The translations under genes were made by a program, and so were the position numbers. Below the pieces are notes generated by a model. That model was not told the DNA's origin, ran no database searches, and saw only the letters and a list, made by a program, of their open reading frames with translations. From the NCBI GenBank assembly GCA_020636095.1, contig JACJYN010000013.1, forward strand, positions 62,001 to 126,000: a DNA stretch of 64,000 nucleotides, in the 5' to 3' direction. Each line of letters opens with the position of its first letter. The stretch's first letter is position 1. This document shows positions 40,636 through 50,425 of the stretch, piece after piece. Source of the stretch: Lewinellaceae bacterium. Lineage in GTDB: Bacteria > Bacteroidota > Bacteroidia > Chitinophagales > Saprospiraceae.

Positions 40636-42192
40636 GTAACCATTCAGCCGCATTGGCACATTCCCCAGACTAATTTCCAGATAAACTCATCCGCCTTGGG
40701 GCTGAAGAGCTGCTTGAGCGCCTCGAAAGCAGAGTAGCCCTGCTTTTTAGCGGTAGAGAGAAAAGCCCTGATGCGCAAGAAACGATTACCGGTTTCCAAG
40801 CTGTGGAAAAAGCCTGATATTTTCATTTTAACCTTGAGCATACGGATATCTCGTTCTTTACCCTGTTGTTGTCAAAGGGCACTCTAAAGTCATACATAAA
40901 GCGGAGTACCTCATCGGCATAATCCCGAAGGGCGGTAAGGAGGTTGTGGGTTTTGCTTTGTTTGGGCGGTACTTTTTGCTGCCAGGCAGCTTCTCCACCG
41001 CAGGATGAAGTTTTAGCCCTACTTTAACCCAATTCATATAGCGCTGCCGGTATTGGGCGCAATGGCTGGCGGAAAAAGCCGTTTTCCTTGTAATTTCAGC
41101 CCGTTTTACCGCTTTATTGATGTTTTTGAGCAGTTGCTGGAGTTCGCACGCCCAGTAGTCGTTGTTTTGTTCAATAACCGCCTCCAAGTCGCGCAGTAGG
41201 TGGGCATTGCATAAGCCGTGCTCACAATTGTAGCCAAAGTAGTTGGCGTAACGGTCATGGATAGCTATGCCTTTGAACTCCGGCAATATGCCCATCTCGT
41301 CCATGGTGGCATAGTCCCGCTTGCCGAGATAAAAAAAGGTATGCTTGCTTGCGCTGGCTACATGGGCGTATGCTTGCCGGTTTGCGCGCGCACGGTTGTC
41401 TCGTCGAAACCTGCTACTTCCTCTTGTTGTAGGCATTTGACTACTTGTTCAACGAAGCACTCCAGCCCTGCGGAGGCTTGCGAAAGCATATTGTCCAGCG
41501 TGCCTTGGCTAACAGGCTGGTACAATAAATCGGACAACAACTCTGCCGTACGCTCATAGGGTATCAGCTGATAAGCCATGCAATAGCTTGCCATTGAGCG
41601 CAGGTTGGGCCCGTACACCGCATTATTCGTAGCTTCGGCTGGGAAGCTCGATTGCGTGCGCTCTCCACAGCATGGGCAGCAGGCGTAGTGTGCGCGGTGT
41701 TCGGTAACTGCTATCTTTATCGGCGGAATATCAAATACTTGCCGGCGCTCATAGCCCGAGCTTGGCTGCTTGGATATACCAGCGCCACAGCCGGAACATG
41801 CCGCAGGGTAATGGTTTTCTATCTTTGCCTCCTCGCTCGGCACCATTTTCAATGTGCTGCCCTTGTGGTACCAGGCTGTCCGCCAGGCTTCCTGCCTTTC
41901 TTGCTGCCTTTGCCGGCGCGAGGGCTTCTTCACTAATCGCTGCTCGGCGGTACCGGGAGCTGTTGCGGCTGTTTTGGTTGAGCTGGGCTTCCAGTTCTCT
42001 AATACGCTGTTCCAGGCTTTCAATAACTTCGTCGCGCTGGGCAATCGCTTGTTGCTGCACTGTAAACACTGCTCGCACTGCCTCCCGCACCTCAGGCGGC
42101 AGATAGGTAAGAAGTTTGTTTAAGGCAGCTTGTTCCATGCCCGCAGTTTAACGCTTTTTTTCGATATTTGAAATACCCGGCTGAATGTTTAC
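40636..42192 (-). mobile_element. IS66-family element, copy 2
   Basis: Same ends as copy 1 (GTAACCATTCAGCCG at 40636; GTAAACATTCAGCCG inverted to 42192). GGTAATGG is duplicated at 40628-40635 and 42193-42200. Nearly identical to copy 1 outside GGCC-derived positions. Confidence 0.93.
40644..42138 (-). pseudogene. IS66 TnpC transposase, copy 2, frameshifted
   Basis: Compared with the intact copy at 42833, breaks again lie at GGCC: GGCC became GGTAC at 41519, GGTACC at 41867, and CTTTACCC replaces GGCCC near 40857. Large stretches remain in frame, including SYCMAYQLIPYERTAELLSD and FDETTVRAQ. It is damaged at the same sites as copy 1 but with different replacement bases. Confidence 0.9.
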
Positions 42193-42824
42193 GGTAATGG
42201 AATGATACCATATGACCTACATACATCGTTGCAGGTCATTTAGAATGTATAGATGGAGATGGTAACAATTTTAATCTAAAATCGTATTTATATAATCATG
42301 CTATGAAATACTTTTTTTGAAAAAATGCTTGTTTAAATTAAAGGAGAAGATGAAATGGTTTAAAAGAAATTTTCATTTTAATATTACAATATTTGATGTT
42401 GTTAGTATTGCTTTGTTCTCAGTTCTATTAATTATTTTATTGTGTAGGGGGCATTTAAAAATAAAGAGCGATTATTTGCAGCTTTTATCCAATCTATTCA
42501 GTTTCTCAGGAGTTTTTGCAGGGATTTTAGTAGACATGATGCGACGGTGAGAATCAACGAGTTATGAAAAAATTCCATAATCCAGCACAGGAAGCGAGTA
42601 TTTTATCATAAAGATCGAAGTCGTGAATTCTGCAAACAGTACTGAGAATATCATATCTCTTCATTCCGCCAATGCTGTGTTCTACAAATATCCGCTCACG
42701 TGCTAATTCTCGATTTTTCAATTTCTCTGTTTCGGTTAATTCTCCCCCTTTTGGTTTCTTTTTTGGGAGGAATAGAACGGCTCCGGGATAATCAGTAAAA
42801 AAGCCTTGATACCCTAAATCAACC

Positions 42825-44374
42825 GTAACCATTCAGCCGCATTGGCACATTCCCCAGACTAATTTCCAGATAAACTCATCCGCCTTGGGGCTGAAGAGCT
42901 GCTTGAGCGCCTCGAAAGCAGAGTAGCCCTGCTTTTTAGCGGTGGAGAGAAAAGCCCTGATACGCAAGAAGCGATTACCAGTTTCCAAGGTGTGGAAAAA
43001 GCCTGATATTTTCATTTTCACCTTGAGCATGCGGATATCCCGTTCGGCCCTGTTGTTGTCAAAGGGTACTCTAAAGTCATACATAAAGCGGAGTACCTCA
43101 TCGGCATAATCCTGAAGGGCGGTGAGGAGGTTGTGGTTTTTGCTTTGTTTGGGCGGCCCTTTGCTGCCAGGCAGCTTCTCCACCGCAGGATGAAGTTTTA
43201 GCCCGGCCTTAACCCAATTCATATAGCGCTGCCGGTATTGGGCGCAATGGCTGGCGGAAAAAGCAGTTTTCCCTTGGGCCTTAGCCCGTTTTACCGCTTT
43301 ATTGATATTTTTGAGCAGTTGCTGGAGTTCGCACGCCCAGTAGTCGCTGCTTTGTTCAATAACCGCCTCCAAGTCGCGCAGTAGGTGGGCATTGCATAAG
43401 CCGTGCTCACAATTGTAGCCAAAGTAGTTGGCGTAACGGTCATGGATAGCTATGCCTTTGAACTCCGGCAAGATGCCCATCTCGTCCATGGTAGCATAGC
43501 CCCGGTTGCCGAGATAAAAAAAGGTATGCTTGCTTGCGCTGGCTACATGGGCGTATGCTTGCCGGCCTTGCGCGCGCACGGTTGTCTCGTCGAAGCCTGC
43601 TACTTCCTCTTGTTGTAGGCATTTGATTACTTGTTCAACGAAGCACTCCAGCCCTGCGGAGGCTTGTGAAAGCATATTGTCCAGTGTGCCTTGGCTAACA
43701 GGCTGGCCCAATAAATCGGACAACAACTCTGCCGTACGCTCATAGGGTATCAGCTGATAAGCCATGCAATAGCTTGCCATTGAGCGCAGGTTGGGCCCGT
43801 ACACCGCATTATTCGTAGCTTCGGCCGGGAAGCTCGATTGCGTGCGCTCTCCACAGCATGGGCAGCAGGCGTAGTGTGCGCGGTGTTCGGTAACTTCTAT
43901 CTTGATCGGCGGAATATCAAATACTTGCCGGCGCTCATAGCCCAAGCTCGGCTGGCTGGATAGGCCAGCACCGCAGCCAGAGCAGGACGGAGGGTAATGG
44001 TTTTCTATCTTTGCCTCTTCGCTCGGCACCATTTTCAATGTGCTGCCCTTGTGGCCCGGCTGTCCGCCAGGCTTCTTGCCTTTCTTGCCGCCTTTGCCTG
44101 TGCGAGGCTTCTTCGGGCCGTCGCTGCTCGGCGGGCGGGAACTGTTGCGGCTGTTTTGGTTGAGCTGGGCTTCCAGCTCTTTAATACGCTGTTCCAGGCT
44201 TTCAATAACTTCGTCGCGCTGGGCAATCGCTTGTTGCTGCACTGTAAACACTGCTCGCACTGCCTCCCGCACCTCAGGCGGCAGATAGGTAAGAAGTTTG
44301 TTTAGGGCAGCTTGTTCCATGCCCGCAGTTTAATGCTTTTTTTCGATATTTGAAATACCCGGCTGAATGTTTAC
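42825..44374 (-). mobile_element. IS66-family element, copy 3 (intact)
   Basis: Ends GTAACCATTCAGCCG (42825) and inverted GTAAACATTCAGCCG (to 44374). AATCAACC is duplicated at 42817-42824 and 44375-44382. 1550 bp, one gene. Confidence 0.95.
42833..44320 (-). CDS. IS66 TnpC transposase, intact
   Basis: 495 residues. Coiled-coil N terminus (VIESLEQRIKELEAQLNQNS), NSSRPPSSDGPKKPRTGKGG linker, zinc-binding CSGCG/CCPCCGE motifs, DDE core with VAGFDETTVRAQ (Asp), GIAIHDRYANYFGYNCEHGL (Asp) and NNRAERDIRMLKVKMKISGF (Glu), and a C-terminal SAFEALKQLF. This is a single-protein IS66 derivative without TnpA/TnpB. It is the reference that shows how the other two copies are damaged. Confidence 0.96.
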   Translation of the reverse strand: MEQAALNKLLTYLPPEVREAVRAVFTVQQQAIAQRDEVIESLEQRIKELEAQLNQNSRNSSRPPSSDGPKKPRTGKGGKKGKKPGGQPGHKGSTLKMVPSEEAKIENHYPPSCSGCGAGLSSQPSLGYERRQVFDIPPIKIEVTEHRAHYACCPCCGERTQSSFPAEATNNAVYGPNLRSMASYCMAYQLIPYERTAELLSDLLGQPVSQGTLDNMLSQASAGLECFVEQVIKCLQQEEVAGFDETTVRAQGRQAYAHVASASKHTFFYLGNRGYATMDEMGILPEFKGIAIHDRYANYFGYNCEHGLCNAHLLRDLEAVIEQSSDYWACELQQLLKNINKAVKRAKAQGKTAFSASHCAQYRQRYMNWVKAGLKLHPAVEKLPGSKGPPKQSKNHNLLTALQDYADEVLRFMYDFRVPFDNNRAERDIRMLKVKMKISGFFHTLETGNRFLRIRAFLSTAKKQGYSAFEALKQLFSPKADEFIWKLVWGMCQCG

Positions 44375-46064
44375 AATCAACCCTTACTTTATAGCCATCA
44401 AACCAAGGTAATGCCGGGTCAAATTCTGATTTTAGTAGAGAATAATCATGAGTCCGTCCCACATAAGCAACGCTAACGTACCAAATATACCGGTCTAATG
44501 TGCTGATTATCATTGATTTGACAGTGTGGCTTTTTTTCTTCCCACTGTACGCGTCCTTTGCCCTCTTGATCTTGAGGCCGCTGAATGCGTTGCTCCGTTG
44601 CATCAATCAACAAAGTGTCTGACCGGGAAAATTGATATTCAAATTGGGCAGGCCATCAAATGACCTCAAAGGGAGAAAACCGTTTTGATCTAAAACATAG
44701 TGGAGAAGGTTAATTCCATTGACGAAATTCCGATGTGCATTAGCTTGGTCGAATTGATAAAGAAAGGCTGCATAATCAAATGTTATTCCCGATTTTAGCA
44801 TGCATAATGTGTAAAAAATTAAATCAGAAATTGATTTAAATTTTGCGATTTTACCCTGTGGGTTAGCCAGCAAAACTTCGGCAAATGAGCCATCGTGCAG
44901 AATCTTATATGCTTCCTCGCATTCTTGGGTGATCCGCATAAAGCACTGCTCGTCAAGGCCTATCGTTGCTTGCCATCCTCTTGGTGTCTTGGGGCGGGTT
45001 TGGGGATTAAGCATTTTTGGCATACAATATACCAATGTTAACTACGTCGCATCAACTCTAGTAGCGTATACGATGGCTAAAATTTTCCAAATACGATCAG
45101 AAAGAGAACAAAGGAAAATTAAAATAATTGATTATTCAAATAAATTGACTGATTTTAGGAGGATTTGTCGGTTAATGTGCAGGTCGCAAATATGGAATAA
45201 AGATTTATATGCCTCCCTGATGAAAAATTATAAAAACCTTTATTATCATCACATATTTCTTCGCGATCAAGTTAGCAGAAATTCAGGAATTCAGGAATCG
45301 ATAGATGAATTTTTTAAATTTGAAAACATTAATTCAGAAGGGGGAGCATATTTGTTTTTGGCACTAAAGACATTTGCGCTAGATGATCATATGAGTTTTT
45401 TCGAGGCTATTAAGTTCTATCATAGTTATGACCTTGACATTGAATACCCTCAAGAGATACTTGATATATGGGTAGAATCAAATTGTGCTAATACGCTCTG
45501 GTATTGGCTAGTAAATGAAGGGGGGATTTCTAACAAGACTTTTGAACTTAATAATTTAATAGATGTTGATAGGCAAGAAATATTGATTTTGATAAACAAG
45601 ATTAATTCTTCAAAGTATAAAGGAAAGAAGCTTAATAGGGAGTTATTAGGGGAATTAGGAACGGACTTCGATCAGTTTTATCTTCCTAATTTGAGAGAAT
45701 TGACTTTTTTAAATAAGTTGCCATTCCCATTCACATTAAGATTTATATTGAATATTCTATTGATAATTATTTTGACAGGAGTTTTGATCCCATTGTTTTT
45801 ATCCTCCGTTAGATTGTTTGATACAATAGGTTATATCATATTATGCAACTTATGTGTTTTTGGAGTTGCATTTTCTTTATTTGTTTTCTTACTTTTTTTT
45901 AAAAGGATTTTGGATAGAGAAATTTCATTCTAAATACTGCCTGCACTATATTGGTTAGTCAATGCGGGATTCCGCATGCATTGCACTAATTGTTGAGTGA
46001 ATGTCGCACTTGCAGGCGTACTTGTTCACTTCTCCATCAACTTCTATACTAAAACTCCGATTTA

Positions 46065-47024
46065 TCAGTCTCCCCTTTTGATGTTAGGGTTACTGTTATC
46101 GTTATCTTTAAGCATCTCATTAACATCCTCATAAGGAAGAAACATGCCACTCTGCGAAGCCACTTTCACACCAAAATCCCGGATAAATTTTTCGGTATAT
46201 TTCTCTCCAGACCTGTTATTATCAAGAAAAGTATTGATCGCAGAATAGCCTTTCTCTTTAATGAAAGCCGAAGCCTTGTTATAGGAGGACAGCGAATGCA
46301 TCACAATACAATCCCCCGCCAATCCATCCGTCTTCATCATCGTAAGCAAAGAAAGAAAATCCGTCATCCCCTCAAAAACATCGACTACGCCATTTCCCGA
46401 ACGGAACCCACGAATGACGGTAATATCCCTGGCGATAAGAGCAGATTTAAAAGGATAGTCATCCAGTGCTGCGCGGATTTCATAGCCCCCTGCCCTGTTC
46501 TCCATGCCAAAAGCAAAATACTCCTTGCCATTGGCGAGATTTCGATAGCGAACCTCTTTGAGGTATTTCCTGGCCAGGAAACCCGAAATCTTCCGCTTTT
46601 CAGTGAGATATTCCATAATAGCCGGATTTTCAATCTCCCTGGCTTCGATAAATTCAAGCTGCCGTGCCTGCGGCGCAGATTGCTGTTGAAAAGAAAAAAG
46701 GTTTTGATCTGGTTTACGACCTGGTTTTAAGGGTTGCATCTGGCACAAGGATTCTAAAAAATGCAAAGCATCGCTCACTTTAGTATATCCTTCGTGCCGC
46801 ATCACAAAATCAATGACCGTCCCACCGCTATCGGCAAAGTCGTTCCAGATCCATTTACCGCCCAGGTAGGAAGTATGGAAAGAAGACTCTTTCTCCCTCC
46901 GGAAAGGAGAGCGATACCAATATTCGGCGCCACCCTTTGTTATTTCCGTTGGCTCATAGCCCAGGCGGGACATAATATCCGGAAGGGAGAGTTTTTTGGC
47001 CTGTTCGCTGTTCATACGCTGCAA
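46065..47024 (-). CDS. Toprim-domain primase-like protein
   Basis: 319 residues. The N-terminal primase zinc-finger-like fold lacks the usual cysteines (LGYEPTEITKGGAEYWYRSP, WIWNDFADSGGTVIDFVMRH). A Toprim domain follows (VVDVFEGMTDFLSLL with the acidic E-G motif; AINTFLDNNRSGEKYTEKFI with the D-x-N/D motif). Such proteins are standard on Bacteroidota plasmids and conjugative elements and probably prime replication of the transferred strand. It lies downstream of parA and its partner on the same strand, apparently one replication/partition operon. Intact. Confidence 0.85.
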   Translation of the reverse strand: MQRMNSEQAKKLSLPDIMSRLGYEPTEITKGGAEYWYRSPFRREKESSFHTSYLGGKWIWNDFADSGGTVIDFVMRHEGYTKVSDALHFLESLCQMQPLKPGRKPDQNLFSFQQQSAPQARQLEFIEAREIENPAIMEYLTEKRKISGFLARKYLKEVRYRNLANGKEYFAFGMENRAGGYEIRAALDDYPFKSALIARDITVIRGFRSGNGVVDVFEGMTDFLSLLTMMKTDGLAGDCIVMHSLSSYNKASAFIKEKGYSAINTFLDNNRSGEKYTEKFIRDFGVKVASQSGMFLPYEDVNEMLKDNDNSNPNIKRGD

Positions 47025-47034
47025 ATTCCGTATT

Positions 47035-47048
47035 TACTGATATACTGA
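47035..47048. repeat. TACTGA centromere-like motifs upstream of the primase gene
   Basis: TTTACTGATATACTGA holds two TACTGA units 8 bp apart, the same motif as the cluster at 48028-48145. Confidence 0.4.
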
Positions 47049-47058
47049 AAGCAGGCTT

Positions 47059-47328
47059 TCATGATTTACTTTTCAGTTTCTCATACTTTTCCCTAACCGC
47101 TTCCAGGAAGAAAGTCTTTAAGTCCATCGATTCATCAATGATGGCTTTCTTCAATTCCTTGTGCAGGCTTTCCGGAGTATCTACCGTTACCCGGACGGTT
47201 TTTTCTTTCTCTGCTTTTGCAGCTGGTTCCAGCTGGTGAATCTTTTCTACAGCACCTTCCAACTGGTCAATTTCCGGCGAAGGATGATCCATCAGGTCAA
47301 CGATGCTTCTTTTTTCTCTTTTTGCCAT
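47059..47328 (-). CDS. Small partition partner (ParB-like), RHH-type
   Basis: 89 residues. The N terminus is basic (MAKREKRSIVDLMDHPSPEI); the C-terminal half (VRVTVDTPESLHKELKKAII, LKTFFLEAVREKYEKL) has the strand and two helices of a ribbon-helix-helix DNA-binding domain. Its start overlaps the parA stop by one base, the usual type Ib parAB arrangement, so it is the likely centromere-binding protein. Confidence 0.7.
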   Translation of the reverse strand: MAKREKRSIVDLMDHPSPEIDQLEGAVEKIHQLEPAAKAEKEKTVRVTVDTPESLHKELKKAIIDESMDLKTFFLEAVREKYEKLKSKS

Positions 47329-47993
47329 TATGCCGCCTCCATCTTTTCAATTAACCGGGTTTCGATTTCCTGGCAAAGCGCCTCTATCTCAATTTTGGCT
47401 TTGAGGTCTTCCCATTCCAAAGCGGTAAGGCCGTATTTGCTGCTTCTCTTATGAGCCACCCTTTCGTTTACCACACTATTGAGTGGTGTGACCCCATATC
47501 GCTCAAACAGGGAAAGAGCTTCCTTCATTTCGCAGCTTTCCGCATTATGGCTGAACCGGTTGAGCGCCAGAAAGGCCGGGATTTCTGGCTTGACCATCTT
47601 GGCATCTTCGTATCTTTTCAGGAACCTTTCAAAACTTTTTAGGTCGTCGATAGAAGGGGTAATGGGTATAATGAGAAAATTGGAGAGCAGTATCATTTTG
47701 GTGGTCACCTTTTCCAGTTGAGGCACACCATCTAAAATGATAACCCGGTAGCCATTACCTTGGTGAGTTTTCACATCGTTAACCAGCCCGTCAACGCTCG
47801 ACATCGGAAAAACGTCTATTTGGGGATCGGCTTCCCCTTCCCTTCGGGCGCGCCAGTCGCAGGTTGTCCTTTGTTCAATATCCGTATCAATGATACAGGC
47901 CTTTTCGCCTTGCCGGGCGAAGTACACGGCGATATTCCGGGCAAGCGTGGATTTTCCCACTCCGCCTTTCAGGTTGGTAACGGCAATGATCAT
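47328..47993 (-). CDS. parA: ParA-family partition ATPase
   Basis: 221 residues: deviant Walker A MIIAVTNLKGGVGKSTLARN, Walker A' IDTDIEQRTTCDW, Walker B YRVIILDGVP. Short ParA (type Ib) lacking an N-terminal HTH, so DNA binding relies on the partner protein. It should segregate the excised plasmid-like form. AGGAG lies 9 nt before the start. Intact. Confidence 0.93.
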   Translation of the reverse strand: MIIAVTNLKGGVGKSTLARNIAVYFARQGEKACIIDTDIEQRTTCDWRARREGEADPQIDVFPMSSVDGLVNDVKTHQGNGYRVIILDGVPQLEKVTTKMILLSNFLIIPITPSIDDLKSFERFLKRYEDAKMVKPEIPAFLALNRFSHNAESCEMKEALSLFERYGVTPLNSVVNERVAHKRSSKYGLTALEWEDLKAKIEIEALCQEIETRLIEKMEAA

Positions 47994-48027
47994 GGTTATC
48001 TCCTCCGGTAAGTTCAGCGAAAATATA

Positions 48028-48145
48028 TACTGAGGTACTGATAAACGGAAATCATTTTATCTGCCTTTACTGATAGGCTGCTATTTTAGAGCCCAGGATG
48101 GCTTTTGGGTAACAGGCTGGAAATACTGATAACAGTCTATACTGA
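48028..48145. repeat. Centromere-like TACTGA repeat cluster upstream of parA
   Basis: TACTGA occurs at 48028, 48036, 48068, 48124 and 48140, mostly as (A/T)TACTGA(T/G). Position directly upstream of parA fits a parS/operator site for the small RHH partner. Further copies lie at 47035-47048, 38866, 38890, 16768 and 16799. Confidence 0.55.
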
Positions 48146-48201
48146 AACACCGATCTCAGTTTGAAGAGTAAAGGCTGAACGCCAAACAGCAGAACCCTTA
48201 T

Positions 48202-48270
48202 CTTTTCAATAGCAAACTGCGCGTTAGCGCAAAACTAGTGAGCGGTAGCGAACGCATTTTAGGCCATCCC
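48202..48270. repeat. Direct repeat flanking the CHAT-TPR gene, copy 1
   Basis: About 69 bp, shared with 50426-50494: CTTTTCAATAGC, CGCG.TAGCGCAAAACT, GTGAGCG.TAGC, and AGGCCATCCC at the end, with about 80 percent identity by eye. It contains short hairpins. Confidence 0.7.
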
Positions 48271-48353
48271 AATGTGTGTATCCAAATTTCTTGGATAATT
48301 CCTGCTCCTCAAAATTTGTTATCTTTAATTCACAACTTAAACCTGTTCTGGCG

Positions 48354-50387
48354 ATGCCTGAAAAACCGCCCATAGCACTGATCCTCTTCTCCAATGAGCT
48401 AGACCGCTTCCTCCCCATGGTGGAGAAGGAGCGAAAGGTGATCGAAGAGGCGCTAGAACACTACGATGATTCCAACCGAATGAAAGTCATCGCCCGCTCT
48501 TCGGTAAGCGTGGAGGAGGTCTTTCGCCTGTTCAGCCGCTACCGGGGGCGTATCGTGTTGTTCCACTTTGCGGGCCACTCTGGGGGCGAAGGGCTGCAAT
48601 TCAACAAAAACTTTAAGGATGCTGAGCTGGGCAAGGCGATTGGCTTAGCTGAGTTGTTTCGGCGCGAAGCTTCGGAGGGTCTCCTGCAACTAGTATTTCT
48701 AAATGGCTGCTCCACCCGCTCACAATTGGAATTGCTCAAAGAGACAGGAATACCGTCGGTCATCTCCACCCGCCATCCAGTCGACGATCAGCGGGCGCTC
48801 CAGTTTGCGAAGCAGTTTTACCGCGCCCTGGCTAATGCCGATCAGGAGCAACCCTTTAAAGAACTGCAGACACTTGATGATGCCTTCAAACAGGCAGTGG
48901 CCTACTTGAAAAGTTTATATCCACTCAATGTTCAAAAAATGGAAAGGGGAGTGGCTTTCGGCTTTGGCACAGAAGAGAAAGAACCATGGGTCTTATATAG
49001 CCGCAATCCATACTGGACACTCTCTTTTGAGATGGCAGGGGATAGCAAGTCCTTCGATGAGCTGCTAGTCAAGCAACTCATCGAAGCCGTTCAGCCATTC
49101 CTCCATGAAGATAAAACTGTGGAGAGCAGGATACGCCAGCGACATGACGAGGCGCTGCTCCTGTTCAAACGAGGAATAATGGAAAAAAGCTTGCGATACC
49201 TACAAGAGGCCAAAAAGCAGGCGGAGCAATATGAGTGTTTTACCCTTCTGGTCGACATCTTAAACCTCGAACTGCAGCATGAACTCGCTTCTTTAGGCAC
49301 GATAGAGGCACCCTATTCCCATTTTGAGGGTTTGCACCGGGAAAAAGAGGTGGTTCTGGAAAAACTGGCACTGGAGACAGAGGCTCAACATATAAGAGAC
49401 CTGGCCTTTATCCTGTACCGAACGGCTAACACCCAGGGGATAGAAAGAACGCTCAAGCAACTCATGGAGCTCAAGAGCCGTGCTTTTCTTCAACAGCCCG
49501 GAAAGTTCTCCTCTTTTCGCGCCAAATTGTTTTTCCACCACAGCTGGGGCTTGATCCATACCGTAGAGAATATCAACCCTACTCTGACTTTTTCCCATCA
49601 CCTGAAAGCCCTCGAGTTATGGGACAGACACCCTATTTTCAAAAAAGAATATCCGCGCCTGTACAAGTTAAACCTGTTCAACTACCTGAGCATTCGCCAT
49701 TCCTATAGAGATTATTCTGATTTTGAAGCCGTCCTGAATAAAGCTCAGGAAATAGAATCCAGAACCATAGTTGACAAAACTTCCGATTTCCACGACACCT
49801 ACCACTACCGCCTGCTCTACCTGATGAATACGGGGAGCTACGAAGAGGCTCTGAGCCTGGTAGAAGAATTGGAGGAAAAAATATCCGATCTCACTCGGCA
49901 AAAATACCCTCTCCGCAAAAATAAACTCATCACGCTCTATTACAACATATCCATCCTCCTCTTCGTCATCGAACGGTACGACGAGGCGCTGGAATGGATT
50001 CAAAAACTGCGGAAAGAAATCCAAAAATCGACGGCTACCCGCCAGGATATTCAGTACTTTGCCTACATTCTCAAGCTGCTCATACAGTTCGAAAAAGGAG
50101 AGGCTAATCAGTTGGATTATAGAGAACCTTACATCAAAAAGCTGTTGAGGGACAACGATATGCTCTCCGAATTTGATGAGATGGTGCTAACCCACATTCG
50201 CAGACTCAACAAGAGCAGCCTCGCCAGTGAAGACCACAAACTGTACCAGGCCATGCTAAGAGATATTGAGTCCTCTGAGAAAAAATTCAAGAAGGTACGT
50301 GGGAGAGAAGAAGTCAAATTGTGGGTGAAGAGTAAACTCAGCGAAAGAAAAATGACCGATATCCTGAAAGAAGAGTTCGGGCAATAA
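48354..50387 (+). CDS. CHAT-domain protease with C-terminal TPR-like repeats
   Basis: 677 residues from the ATG at 48354 (MPEKPPIALILFSNELDRFL). A CHAT/caspase-like N-terminal domain has catalytic His75 in VLFHFAGHSGGEG and Cys119 in LVFLNGCSTRSQ, with SVISTRHPVDDQRALQFAKQ after. Residues about 260-677 are helical hairpins of TPR type (FKRGIMEKSLRYLQEAKKQA, NTGSYEEALSLVEELEEKIS, VIERYDEALEWIQKLRKEIQ). Cytosolic, no signal. Bacterial CHAT proteases act as effectors cleaving partner proteins on infection or stress; TPR repeats could sense a ligand. It is alone between two 69-bp repeats, a self-contained cassette inserted between the par and rep genes. Confidence 0.87.
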   Translation: MPEKPPIALILFSNELDRFLPMVEKERKVIEEALEHYDDSNRMKVIARSSVSVEEVFRLFSRYRGRIVLFHFAGHSGGEGLQFNKNFKDAELGKAIGLAELFRREASEGLLQLVFLNGCSTRSQLELLKETGIPSVISTRHPVDDQRALQFAKQFYRALANADQEQPFKELQTLDDAFKQAVAYLKSLYPLNVQKMERGVAFGFGTEEKEPWVLYSRNPYWTLSFEMAGDSKSFDELLVKQLIEAVQPFLHEDKTVESRIRQRHDEALLLFKRGIMEKSLRYLQEAKKQAEQYECFTLLVDILNLELQHELASLGTIEAPYSHFEGLHREKEVVLEKLALETEAQHIRDLAFILYRTANTQGIERTLKQLMELKSRAFLQQPGKFSSFRAKLFFHHSWGLIHTVENINPTLTFSHHLKALELWDRHPIFKKEYPRLYKLNLFNYLSIRHSYRDYSDFEAVLNKAQEIESRTIVDKTSDFHDTYHYRLLYLMNTGSYEEALSLVEELEEKISDLTRQKYPLRKNKLITLYYNISILLFVIERYDEALEWIQKLRKEIQKSTATRQDIQYFAYILKLLIQFEKGEANQLDYREPYIKKLLRDNDMLSEFDEMVLTHIRRLNKSSLASEDHKLYQAMLRDIESSEKKFKKVRGREEVKLWVKSKLSERKMTDILKEEFGQ

Positions 50388-50425
50388 TGACAGCCTGCTA
50401 GGTGCCGTTCTTTAGTCAACTCTCT

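Larger units (their letters stand above)
42554..45035 (-). pseudogene. IS5-type DDE transposase, split by IS66
   Basis: N-terminal piece 45035-44607 (MPKMLNPQTRPKTPRGWQAT, SDLIFYTLCMLKSGITFDYA), then after a shift LLIDATEQRIQRP (first Asp), then SGKKKSHTVKSMIISTLDRY. It is cut at KVRVD, and after IS66 continues VDLGYQGFFTDYPGAVLFLP (second Asp) and RIFVEHSIGGMKRYDIL (Glu). Two single-base breaks near 44630 and 44560 accompany the insertion. This is the DDE_4/IS5-group arrangement. Confidence 0.82.
42534..45058 (-). mobile_element. IS5-type element carrying IS66 copy 3
   Basis: Inner terminal repeats TGATGCGACG (42538) and CGTCGCATCA; TAGTAG duplicated at 42528-42533 and 45059-45064. Without the IS66 insertion the element is about 967 bp. 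It is interrupted by IS66 at 42825. Confidence 0.75.
42350..45933 (+). pseudogene. Predicted membrane protein split by nested IS5-type and IS66 elements
   Basis: The start at 42350 (AAAGGAG just upstream) gives MKWFKRNFHFNITIFDVVSI and two membrane helices; the frame is interrupted after AGILV at 42533. Removing 42534-45058 with one TAGTAG rejoins it in frame as AGILVAYTMAKIFQIRSERE. The rest is a cytosolic helical region of about 190 residues and two C-terminal membrane helices (LRFILNILLIIILTGVLIPL; IILCNLCVFGVAFSLFVFLL). Rebuilt length is about 355 residues. Function unknown. Confidence 0.75.

Noticed and set aside
41218..41559. Plus-strand frames within IS66 copies
   Set aside because: They recur in all three copies only because the transposase is conserved; the real gene is on the minus strand.
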